Assembly: GCA_937901225.1 (NCBI GenBank)
Contig: CALCGX010000002.1
Location: forward strand, 1-51,134
Reading direction: 5' to 3'
Source: an uncultured Bacteroidales bacterium
GTDB lineage: Bacteria; Bacteroidota; Bacteroidia; Bacteroidales; Paludibacteraceae
DNA length: 51,134 nucleotides
Made by a program: the position numbers and the translations under genes
Notes under the pieces: generated by a model
Told to the model about the DNA's origin: nothing
The model's database searches: none
What the model saw: only the letters and a program-made list of their open reading frames with translations
In this document: in pieces, positions 35,356-44,300 of the stretch
Layout: each line of letters starts with the position of its first letter
How positions within the stretch are numbered: position 1 is the first letter of the stretch

Positions 35356-38300
35356 TTACTTCTTGCGGAAGTATGCCACTGCGTTGTCGAACAGAGGTTG
35401 GCACTTGTTGCCAGCGATATTGGTGAACACGCCCTCTTCCCAGCGCTCGGTGTGACCCATCTTACCGAGGATCTGACCGTTCTTGGAGATGATACCCTCA
35501 ATCGCATAGTATGAGCCATTAGGGTTGTGTGGTGCTTCCATCGTCGCCTCACCCGTCATAGGATCAGCATAGCGGAATGCCACTTGTCCGTTCTCAAAGA
35601 GCTCCTTCGCCAAAGCCTCATTCACCACAAACTTACCCTCGCCGTGACTGACTGCAATGCTATGTGTATCACCCACTTGCATACCACGAAGCCATGGGCT
35701 GGCAGTGGTAGCTACAATAGTCGTTACCATCTGCGAGATGTGGCGGTTGATATCGTTGCGGAAGAGGGTTGGAGAGTCTGGAGTGACCATGCCGAGTTTG
35801 CCATATGGCAACAATCCGCTCTTGACCAATGCTTGGAAACCATTGCAGATACCCAGGATCAGACCGCCGCGGTCGATGAGGGCAGTGATGGCTGCGCCGA
35901 CCTTTTGGTTGTTGATCACGCTGGCGATGAACTTACCACTGCCGTCTGGTTCGTCACCCGCAGAGAAACCACCCGCAAACATAAGGATATGGCAGCGGTT
36001 GATATGCTCTACCATCTCGTCGATACTCGAGAGGACATCCTCGCCCGTGAGGTTGCGGAAGATAGTAGTCTCCACCTCTGCACCTGCACGGCGCCATGCC
36101 TTAGCAGAATCGTAGTCGCAGTTGGTGCCTGGGAAGACGGGGATGTAAACCAATGGATGCTCAACGGCAGAGCCGTTGTAGTTTAGTGTTGAGTGTTTAG
36201 TGTTTAGAGACTCGGTATCTGCTGGCATCAATGTTTGATGCTGCGCAGGTACTGCCGATGGGTAGATCTTGTCGAACTGACCACAGCATGCCTTCAGCAA
36301 TGCCTCGCGGGAGATGTGCTCGTTATTGATAACGAGGTGGGTTCCGTCGGTGACTTCACCCAAGGCGATGAGGCTATTAGGCGATAAGGCGATAGGTGAG
36401 AGTTCTTCGGTTGCCTCTACGAGGATAGAACCGTAGTTATAGTCGAAGAGTTCGTTCTCGGCGATTTGGACGTTGACTGCGAGTTCGTTACCGAAACTCA
36501 TCTTTGCCAATGCCTCCGCTACGCCACCGAAGCCTAGCGCAAAGGTAGCGCAAACCTTGCCAGATTGGATAGCGTTGGTGGTGAAGTTCCAGTTCTCTTT
36601 GAGTTGCTCTACATTAGGCATATAGTTGGCTAATGCGTTGTGCTTGATGAGATATAGCTTGTTGCCTGCTTTCTTGAGGTCGGTAGAAACGACTTTGTCG
36701 GCAGGCACGGTTGTGATACCGAAAGCAATCAAAGTTGGAGGTACGCTGATGTGCTCGAAAGTACCCGACATAGAGTCTTTACCGCCGATACTTGGCAGAC
36801 CGAACGCCACTTGCATCTTGAGTGCACCGAGCAATGCGCTGAGTGGTTTGCCATAGGCATGCTCGCTGCTCATACGCTCGAAGTACTCTTGATAAGAGAA
36901 GCGCATGCGGCTATAATCGGCACCTGCTGCTACGACCTTGGTACATGCCTCTACTACGGCATATGCAGCGCTGTGGTAAGGGCTCCAGTCTGCGATAAAG
37001 GGGTTGTAACCAAACGCCATGATAGAGGCGGTATTGGTATAGCCATCGGTTGGGAGTTTCTGCACACTAGCTTGTGTTTCAGATAGTTGTGTCTTACCGC
37101 CGAATGGCATAAGTACGGTGCTACGACCGATAGTCGCATCGAAATTCTCGATCAAACCCTTTTGCGAGGTGACATTGGCGTCTGCCATCACCTTCACCAT
37201 TTTCTCCTCGAGAGAAGCACCTTCTACGGTTTGTGCAAATGGGTTCTTCTCCTCTACAGGCAAGATAGCGGCAGAAGCAAAGTGCTTAGCACCTGCGCTG
37301 TCGATAAACTCGCGGGTGAGGTCGGCGATAAGTTCGCCTTTATAGAACTGACGCATGCGACCGCTGTCGGTGACATCTGCCACATGGGTGTATTCTATGT
37401 TGTCAAGGTGGCAATAGTGCTCCATCTCGGCACGGTCTTTGGCTTCGATGACTACTGCCATACGCTCTTGTGACTCGCTGATAGCCAGTTCGGTAGGGTT
37501 AAGTCCGCTATACTTAGTAGGCACACGGTCGAGGTAGATATCCAAACCGTCAGCCAACTCGCCGATAGCGACGCTCACACCACCTGCACCGAAGTCGTTG
37601 GACTTCTTGATGGGGCGAGTCGCTTCAGGGCGACGCATGAGGCGTTGGAGTTTACGTTCCTCAGGTGCGTTACCTTTTTGTACCTCGCTACCGCATGTCT
37701 CGAGAGATGCTTCGGTATGCTCTTTGGATGAACCCGTAGCACCGCCTACACCGTCACGACCGGTACGACCGCCGAGCAGGAGGATGATATCGCCTGCCGC
37801 AGGGCTCTCGCGGCGGATGTTGCTGGCAGGAGATGCACCTACTACCGCACCTACCTCAAGGCGTTTCGCCACATAGGATGGGTGGAAGATCTCGCGCACA
37901 TGGGTAGTAGCCAGACCGATTTGGTTGCCATAGCTGGAATAACCAGCAGCTGCCTTGCGCGAGATGATCTGCTGTGGCAGTTTGCCAGGCATAGTCTCTG
38001 CTACTGGCTTATAGATATCGCCTGCGCCCGTTACGCGCATGGCTTGATAGACATAGGCACGACCAGATAGTGGGTCGCGGATCGCACCACCGAGACAGGT
38101 AGAGGCGCCACCGAATGGCTCGATCTCGGTTGGGTGGTTGTGGGTCTCGTTCTTGAATTGGAGGAGCCATTTCTCGGTCTTGCCATCGACATCCACATCG
38201 ATGAAGATAGAGCAAGCATTGTTCTCCTCGCTGACCTCCATATCATCCAAGAGGCCTTTCTTGCGTAGGTAACGCGCACCGATAGTAGCGAGCTCCATAA

Positions 38301-39093
38301 GGCACAATGGTTTCTCTGTGCGCCCCAACTCCTTGCGGATATCATGGAACATGCCCAAAGTGCTCTCGATCTCGTCTTTCACGAAGGAATCGTCGATCTT
38401 GATGGACTCGAGGATGGTGGTGAAAGTGGTGTGACGGCAGTGGTCAGACCAGTAGGTATCGAGAATACGGAGTTCAGTCTCGGTAGGGTTGCGTTGCTCT
38501 TTTTGGAAATAGGTGACTACCTCGTGGAGGTCGTCGGTGTTCATCGCCAGTCCCCACTCTTTGCAGAATGCCGCATACTCCTCGCGTGGCATAGTGATAA
38601 AGCCATCGAGTTGCGCGAGCGGTTTGACATCGGCTGTTTGGTTCTGCGAAAGTTGAGATAGGTCTTTCTCGCGTGACTCTACAGCGTTGATGTAGTAGTG
38701 GCGAATCTTATCTAGCTCGGCATCGGTGAGTTGCTCGTCAAAGACGAGGAGACGGCTTGAGCGGATCTCTACCTCTGCATTAGGGTCGATGAGGTGGACG
38801 CAGTCCACAGCCGATGATGCGCGTTGGTCGAACTGACCAGGCAGGTACTCTACAGCGAGGTACTTCTTGCCTGTGAGGTCGCACTCGTCTGATACCGTGT
38901 CGGTTACGGTCTCGCCAAAGACGCTGTAGCGGCACTGCTCGAGGAGCTCTGGTGTAAAACCAAAGAGGTCATACACATTGATATAGCGGAGCGATTGCAG
39001 GTGAAGTTGGAGGTTCTCATTGAGCTCGTTTTTCAAACTGCGAGCCTCTACCTGAAACGCTGGACGCTTTTCTACGAAAATTCTATAGTTCAT
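35356..39093 (-). CDS. purL: phosphoribosylformylglycinamidine synthase, single chain
   Basis: The 1245-residue FGAR amidotransferase of purine synthesis (ATP + FGAR + Gln to FGAM). Order: PurS-like N-terminal domain (about 1-140), linker with 'LGMFHDIRKELGR', first AIRS pair ('FKNETHNHPTEIEPFGGASTCLGG', about 300-323), second AIRS pair ('GGKDSMSGTF'), and the C-terminal class-I glutaminase ('VYIPVFPGTNCDYDSAKAW', catalytic Cys in 'GICNGFQALVKSG', His/Glu near the end). Two in-frame tandem-repeat tracts are present: octamers at 36362-36400 (LSPIALSPNSLIALGE) and heptamers at 36181-36208 (SLNTKHSTLN), the second in the linker before the glutaminase. It is downstream of purE across a repeat-rich spacer. 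Confidence 0.96.
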   Translation of the reverse strand: MNYRIFVEKRPAFQVEARSLKNELNENLQLHLQSLRYINVYDLFGFTPELLEQCRYSVFGETVTDTVSDECDLTGKKYLAVEYLPGQFDQRASSAVDCVHLIDPNAEVEIRSSRLLVFDEQLTDAELDKIRHYYINAVESREKDLSQLSQNQTADVKPLAQLDGFITMPREEYAAFCKEWGLAMNTDDLHEVVTYFQKEQRNPTETELRILDTYWSDHCRHTTFTTILESIKIDDSFVKDEIESTLGMFHDIRKELGRTEKPLCLMELATIGARYLRKKGLLDDMEVSEENNACSIFIDVDVDGKTEKWLLQFKNETHNHPTEIEPFGGASTCLGGAIRDPLSGRAYVYQAMRVTGAGDIYKPVAETMPGKLPQQIISRKAAAGYSSYGNQIGLATTHVREIFHPSYVAKRLEVGAVVGASPASNIRRESPAAGDIILLLGGRTGRDGVGGATGSSKEHTEASLETCGSEVQKGNAPEERKLQRLMRRPEATRPIKKSNDFGAGGVSVAIGELADGLDIYLDRVPTKYSGLNPTELAISESQERMAVVIEAKDRAEMEHYCHLDNIEYTHVADVTDSGRMRQFYKGELIADLTREFIDSAGAKHFASAAILPVEEKNPFAQTVEGASLEEKMVKVMADANVTSQKGLIENFDATIGRSTVLMPFGGKTQLSETQASVQKLPTDGYTNTASIMAFGYNPFIADWSPYHSAAYAVVEACTKVVAAGADYSRMRFSYQEYFERMSSEHAYGKPLSALLGALKMQVAFGLPSIGGKDSMSGTFEHISVPPTLIAFGITTVPADKVVSTDLKKAGNKLYLIKHNALANYMPNVEQLKENWNFTTNAIQSGKVCATFALGFGGVAEALAKMSFGNELAVNVQIAENELFDYNYGSILVEATEELSPIALSPNSLIALGEVTDGTHLVINNEHISREALLKACCGQFDKIYPSAVPAQHQTLMPADTESLNTKHSTLNYNGSAVEHPLVYIPVFPGTNCDYDSAKAWRRAGAEVETTIFRNLTGEDVLSSIDEMVEHINRCHILMFAGGFSAGDEPDGSGKFIASVINNQKVGAAITALIDRGGLILGICNGFQALVKSGLLPYGKLGMVTPDSPTLFRNDINRHISQMVTTIVATTASPWLRGMQVGDTHSIAVSHGEGKFVVNEALAKELFENGQVAFRYADPMTGEATMEAPHNPNGSYYAIEGIISKNGQILGKMGHTERWEEGVFTNIAGNKCQPLFDNAVAYFRKK
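36181..36208. repeat. four heptamers inside purL
   Basis: Units GTTTAGT, GTTGAGT, GTTTAGT, GTTTAGA lie in frame in the linker between the second AIRS half and the glutaminase domain. The same family lies at 12764-12791 and 33769-33796. Confidence 0.88.
36362..36400. repeat. octamer tandem repeat inside purL
   Basis: Units AAGGCGAT, GAGGCTAT, TAGGCGAT, AAGGCGAT then a partial unit, in frame. A 16-bp run (GAGGCTAT-TAGGCGAT) is identical to one in the recR tract at 4844-4859. Confidence 0.88.
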
Positions 39094-39105
39094 ATTTATA
39101 ATTTT

Positions 39106-39179
39106 GAGTCAGGAACAAGGAGCCAGGAGTCAAGACTTATTACTATTGTCTGGTAGTCGTTACTGATTAGTCTTGGTTC
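39106..39179. repeat. composite heptamer element in the purE-purL spacer
   Basis: Four heptamers (GAGTCAG/GAACAAG/GAGCCAG/GAGTCAA, 39106-39133) are followed by an A/T-rich middle and an inverted CTTGGTTC end touching the purE stop codon. It is closely related to the insert in the UspA-like gene at 32873-32968. Confidence 0.8.
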
Positions 39180-39647
39180 TTAAATAACAGTATTTACTAC
39201 TTTCTCGGTTTGTTGTTTGCGGAAGTCCTCGAGTTGAGCGAGAAGCGCATTGTCTTGCAGGGCCAGGATGGCGATTGCGAGCAGGGCTGCGTTCTTTGAG
39301 CCGTTGATGGCTACAGTAGCTACTGGGATACCTGCAGGCATCTGTACGATGCTGAGGAGGGAATCTAAGCCATCTAATGTCTTGCTGCGAATAGGTACAC
39401 CAATCACAGGGAGTGAGGTGAGTCCTGCTATCACACCAGCGAGGTGTGCTGCGCCGCCTGCGCCAGCGATGATGATGCTCAGACCACGTTCGCGAGCGGA
39501 CTCTGCCCAACGCATGAGTTCATGAGGAGCACGGTGTGCACTGATGACACGTTTATCTACTTCAATTCCAAATTGCTCAAGGGTCTCAATCGCTGGAGTC
39601 ATTACCTCCAAGTCGCTGGTTGAGCCCATTACTACGCCTACTTTCAT
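39180..39647 (-). CDS. purE: N5-carboxyaminoimidazole ribonucleotide mutase PurE
   Basis: About 155 residues. The start is set at the ATG at 39647 (MKVGVVMGSTSDLEVM), because the longer reading would begin upstream of the promoter. Signatures: 'GVVMGSTSDLEVM' (substrate loop), 'VISAHRAPHELMRWA' (catalytic His; about residues 43-57), 'IIAGAGGAAHLAGVIAGLTSLPVIGVPI' and 'VATVAINGSKNAALLAI'. It is the class I PurE, which moves the carboxyl from N5-CAIR to CAIR. It is transcribed first, followed by purL 86 nt downstream. Confidence 0.95.
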   Translation of the reverse strand: MKVGVVMGSTSDLEVMTPAIETLEQFGIEVDKRVISAHRAPHELMRWAESARERGLSIIIAGAGGAAHLAGVIAGLTSLPVIGVPIRSKTLDGLDSLLSIVQMPAGIPVATVAINGSKNAALLAIAILALQDNALLAQLEDFRKQQTEKVVNTVI

Positions 39648-39699
39648 ACCTTTGTATAATTGTTTTGAGTTAAAAATCGTGATGTACAGAAATACGCTA

Positions 39700-39730
39700 C
39701 AAAGGTACGCAAAATATTGCACATATGCAA
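39700..39730 (-). promoter_or_regulatory. promoter of purE-purL
   Basis: Minus strand TTG (39730-39728), 20 nt, TACCTTTG (39707-39700). The -33 region reads TTGCATATGTGCAA, a small palindrome. The leader is about 45 nt and no guanine/PurR-type element is obvious. Confidence 0.8.
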
Positions 39731-39887
39731 ATAAAAATAAATATTTCATTAAGGATGTTATGACTTTGCTAACGCAATTCCCTCGAAACGAAGCTCTTAT
39801 TTCACGTAAACGGTCAAACGATTATTATGCTTAATGCAGCCCATACGCACTTTTTTTATACAAAAATACATTTTTTCTAAAAAAAAT

Positions 39888-39918
39888 TTGCGTATGTGCA
39901 TTTTTTGTAGTACCTTTG
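39888..39918 (+). promoter_or_regulatory. promoter of tRNA-Ser
   Basis: TTG at 39888-39890, 20 nt, TACCTTTG at 39911-39918. A precursor with a 5' leader of about 57 nt before the mature tRNA is predicted. Confidence 0.82.
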
Positions 39919-39981
39919 CAGCCGCTTTCGTGAAAGGAAGTGCTTCAGACAAAGAACGTCGATGAATCGCGCATAGCGCGA

Positions 39982-40068
<87 letters not shown>

Positions 40069-40070
40069 CA

Positions 40071-40128
40071 AAAAATGCCATGTAGCTGAGTCCAAATTTA
40101 TTTGAGCGAAAGCACATGGCATTTTTTT
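40071..40128 (+). terminator. terminator after tRNA-Ser
   Basis: A perfect 13-bp stem (40071-40083/40114-40126) runs into a T7 tract (40122-40128), with a 30-nt loop that has a small internal helix. It begins 2 nt after the mature tRNA. Confidence 0.8.
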
Positions 40129-40138
40129 GTAAGGATGC

Positions 40139-40186
40139 CATCGGCAGACAAAGGATTACGTAGCAATCCCCCTCCGATGTAATCCT
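40139..40186 (+). promoter_or_regulatory. possible H-type pseudoknot in the mltG leader
   Basis: Two helices interleave: 40139-40144 with 40174-40179, and 40152-40159 with 40179-40186 (one shared base). The structure ends 18 nt before the mltG ATG. It could affect translation; it is not a match to any riboswitch I can name. Confidence 0.3.
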
Positions 40187-40204
40187 CTTAATAAAAACTT
40201 GATT

Positions 40205-41242
40205 ATGAAAAAAACAACGTGGATTATTCTTTCCCTAGTGGCAGTGATGCTCTTGACTGCTATGGGATTTTGCATTAAACAGTATTATCATTTTGCAGTG
40301 TCTAACTTCCAGAGTATGGATGGTGAGTCGCATAGCTATCATGTGTATCCTGATATGACTACCGACTCGCTAATGACAGAGATGTTGGGCGATTATGAGA
40401 TGGCATCGGACTTGGCATGGTCATTGCACTGCAAGTATCTGAAGTTCACCGATGTGAAGCCTGGTTTCTATCGCTTTGCATCACGTGTTGCTAACCGCGA
40501 TTTGATACGTCGTTTGCAGTTGGGCGAGGAGACTCCTATTAAACTATCCTTTACCCAATCTATCCGCACACGTGAGCAGTTGGCAGGGCATATGGGTAAG
40601 AAACTGCTGTTGGATTCGGCAGAGGTGATACAACGCCTAAATGATGCGGAGTATTTGGCGCACTTTGGTTTGAAACCAGAGACGGCCGTATGCTTGTTTA
40701 TACCAAATACCTATGAGGTGTATTGGACGATGTCGGCTGATCAACTCTTTGCGCGTATGTATAAGGAGTATCAGCGTTTTTGGAATGAGGAACGTCAGGC
40801 AAAGGCTAAGAAACTAGGATTGACACCAGTGGAGGTAGCCACTATTGCTTCGATTATTGCTTCGGAAACTAACAAGAAAGAGGAGTATCCTGCTATTGCG
40901 TCAATCTATATCAACCGCCTGAGAAAAGGTATTGCCTTGCAGGCATGTCCTACGGTGATCTTTGCTGTGGGTGATTTCTCGTTGCGCCGTGTGCTGAAGC
41001 GTCACTTGGCTATTGACTCGCCATACAACACGTATAAGCATCGCGGTTTGCCTCCTGGTCCGATACGTTTGGCACGCCCTGATGTGATAGATGCGGTATT
41101 GAATGCGCCAAAGACGGATTACCTATATATGTGTGCTAATCCTGATTTCTCTGGCACGCACGTGTTCTCGTCTTCGTATGCCAAGCATAGTGCGGTGGCG
41201 CGAGAGTATCAACGTGAGTTGAATCGCAGGAGAGTGAGATAG
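40205..41242 (+). CDS. mltG: endolytic transglycosylase MltG (YceG-like)
   Basis: About 345 residues; the ATG at 40205 is used, as an in-frame TTG two codons earlier is weaker. One N-terminal span (about 5-25) anchors the protein with its bulk in the periplasm. A LysM-like subdomain ('TDSLMTEMLGD…LKPGFYRF' region) precedes the catalytic YceG fold. The catalytic Glu lies in 'VATIASIIASETNKKEEYPAIASIYINRL' and the family end is 'YNTYKHRGLPPGPIRLARPDVIDAVLNAPKTDYLYMCA'. MltG cuts nascent glycan strands and sets their length. No neighbour shares its function. It is followed by a strong hairpin. Confidence 0.93.
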   Translation: MKKTTWIILSLVAVMLLTAMGFCIKQYYHFAVSNFQSMDGESHSYHVYPDMTTDSLMTEMLGDYEMASDLAWSLHCKYLKFTDVKPGFYRFASRVANRDLIRRLQLGEETPIKLSFTQSIRTREQLAGHMGKKLLLDSAEVIQRLNDAEYLAHFGLKPETAVCLFIPNTYEVYWTMSADQLFARMYKEYQRFWNEERQAKAKKLGLTPVEVATIASIIASETNKKEEYPAIASIYINRLRKGIALQACPTVIFAVGDFSLRRVLKRHLAIDSPYNTYKHRGLPPGPIRLARPDVIDAVLNAPKTDYLYMCANPDFSGTHVFSSSYAKHSAVAREYQRELNRRRVR

Positions 41243-41293
41243 GATATTATCTCCCACGGATATCACGGATTATCTCTGATACAAAGGGAAATA

Positions 41294-41328
41294 AACAAAT
41301 GAGTGGGTCATCGACCCACTCATTTGTT
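41294..41328. terminator. strong bidirectional terminator between mltG and the InlB-repeat gene
   Basis: A perfect 16-bp stem (41294-41309/41313-41328) with a 3-nt loop lies between convergent genes; A/T-rich ends on each side suit both directions. Confidence 0.8.
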
Positions 41329-41349
41329 ATTTTATATGCTATCGTATGA

Positions 41350-44300
41350 TTATGGTTGTACCATACGACCTTGGGCATCGTACAACTGACCATTGTTGAG
41401 GATGTACAATGCGCCGTTGATGATGTACTTTTGGATTTGTCCGTTAGCACCATCGATAATGGTTTCTACCGCAGTGGCTACATGGTTTGGACGCACGCGG
41501 AGGGCAAAACGCTCGTTGTTGGTGCCTTCGCGTAGTTCGGTGGTGTAGTCTGCGAGGAGTAGGTTGGTCTCTTTGCCAGTCTCATAGTCGATGAGGATAG
41601 CAGTGATACCATCTGTACCATCAGGCATAGCGAAGGTGTAGTTGCCAGTCTCATGGATATCCAAGCCGAGTGGAATAACACGCTCTTCCATAGGGAGTAC
41701 ATTGGCAGCTACCTCTACGTCGTTGATCATAGAGTAGATATTGGCTCCGCGGTTGATAATCTTGCAGAGGTCGTAGTTCATATCAAACTCAGCAGTAGCC
41801 TTGTCTTCTTGCAAGCGGATGAAGGTATGATCGTGGTCAGCACCCTCTTGTTGCAACGCCAAACGCAAGGTGTATTGGTCTTTGCTTGTAGGTGATTTGC
41901 GTGCTGCTAATGCTGCTATACTAGTAGCTTGCTCTGTCCAATTGATTGTACCAGCAAACTGTACCATGTATGCGTGCATGGTGTTGAAGTTAGGAGTTAC
42001 ATCAGAAACGTATGTGTTATCGGCAGCGTTGTATTGATAGTAGAATATGTTTTCTCCTTCCATTTCTGCAATTTTGGTGTATGCAGGTACGCCGATGATA
42101 TTCCAGTTGGAGTCATGGATATTGCGATCGTCTCGCTCAATGGTACAAATGTACTCTGGCACTCTGGTCTCTCTTTGTGTGGCTGCGTTATTGATTACGA
42201 TAGGATTTTCCTCACTGGAAGGGAAATAGAGTGCAATTTCGGTATTTTCATTATCCCAGAACTCAGCACTGTTGCCCAGCAAGTCTAAATCCAAGCAGAG
42301 TACGTAGCCTTTGCCCGCTTCAAGTGTATAATTAGGATTTTCGATGTATTTCCAATAGGTAGCATCTATCCAACCACCTTTCTCGGCGCGTTCTGCACCA
42401 TCGTAGTACTCCATAATCCAGTGTTCGCCATAGTTGCCAAATCCGAATGCCTCATCCAATTTTACATCAAATGGGAAGGATACCCAATAGAGGGCACGTT
42501 CGTGTTGAGAACCTGCACCATTGAGTGTGCTCTTGTTGAAGGTCATCACGCCGTATGCCTTGTTAGCAGTAACGCTTCCGTTATCTGAAATCTTGAGAGT
42601 TTGCGCCTCTTCGTGGTGTGAGCGGACAATCATCACTTCTTCTAACTCCAAATTGCCTGTAATCGTTTGATTGCCGACTAATCCAGATACGAGGTAGTTG
42701 GTTTTGAAGTCGTAGATAAGTCGGAGTGTATAATAGTCATCAGAACCGTTTATCAATTGCTCCGTTTCAGAGGCACTACCTTTGAAGTATTGGGTCTTCT
42801 TGTTGTAGTCAGCAGTCAACTTCACGAGCGTATTTTGATTGGCTTTGACATCTAATTGATATAGCCAGTTACCCATATCTTCAAAAGCTACTTCGTTAGC
42901 CTTTAAGCCAGATACATTGAAATTCTTTCCAGAAGTATCCTTAAGATTGGCATTACCAATCAATACGAGGTAACGGTCTGAAATAATGCCAGAACCCGCC
43001 AAATATGCACGTGAAAGTGAATTGGTACTACTATTCCAAGTGAAGCGTACATTGGCATTGGCAGGGAGATCTCCATTAATATTTGTAACGATATCATCCG
43101 TTGTCAAGGTATCAGATACGCAATAACTATAGTCGTTTGCCACTACGTATTTTACGCTGCTACCCTTTTGCAACCATTTGCAGAAGTAGTAATCATATCC
43201 GCCATGTGTGAGTGCCGTTTGCGAGTGGGTCATGATATTGTCTGGAGTGGTATTGTATTTTCTCCAGCCGCCATCAGCACCATCGGTACGGATGTAGTAG
43301 TTACCCACGTATGGATGTGTATCCTCAAGCATAGTGGCAACGCCGTCATTTTGACTGAGGTGGAAGTTGTAAACGCCATTTTTAGTGATACTTACATTAC
43401 CTGTGCCAATATACAATTCGCCTGCACGCTTAGCTGGAGCTTGGGCAATAGCTGGGTTTGCTCCACCATTGCCATTGATGTATTGAATCGCTACATCATT
43501 CCAAGTGATTGTTGCACCATCAATACTGCATTGTTGCAACAAGATGGCAGGATTTTTGCCCGTAGTTTGGTTAATGTAGAAAGAGATGGTGTCTATTTTC
43601 TCTCCTTCTGCTTGGTAGCGAATGGATTGAGCAGGATGGAACTTGGTATATGGTGCTTTTCCTAATACTTCGCTTTCTACATATACCAAACGGTAGTCGC
43701 CTCCTTGGAGAGGATATTCGACGCTAACTATCATCTTTCCATCGGTTACGTCAATAGAAATGATATAGGTGCCAGGAGAAGTAGTTGTGAGTTGCACATC
43801 ATTACCTCCAACTTCTGCTTTGAATTCAATATCGGTATTCTTAGTAGAGGTTATCGCTGTGTTTGTTCTAAACCAATCTTCTTTAATACTTTTAATTTTA
43901 AATTTGTAGGTGGTATTTCCGCTTAGTGATACCTCTGTAGCAAAGTGGTATCCACCAGCAGCATCCGTTTGTAATGGGTCCTCATTCCAGTGGTCATCAA
44001 TGTTATTTGCAAAAACATATCCAGATTCGGTGGAGTTATACTTCATCCAAATACCACTGCTGTAGTATTTATTAGTTGTATAAGTATCTCCTGTAGGAGT
44101 CTGATCCTTTTGTGGAATAAATAGTGGCATTTGGTCGCTACGGTCACTACGATAGATCGCTTTATGGTCATTGAAAAATCCATAACCGCGCATATCATAA
44201 TCACTGAATGCGATATCTTTAAACCCAGCTGAAGTAGTTAATATATAGTAGTATATGTCTGTTTTTCCAAGTTGTGTCATTTGACCTTGTTCCAACTTAT

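Noticed and set aside
39648..39749. Longer PurE with a hydrophobic N-terminus
   Set aside because: The extension reaches upstream of the purE promoter, and PurE is a cytosolic enzyme starting at the strand MKVGVVMGS.
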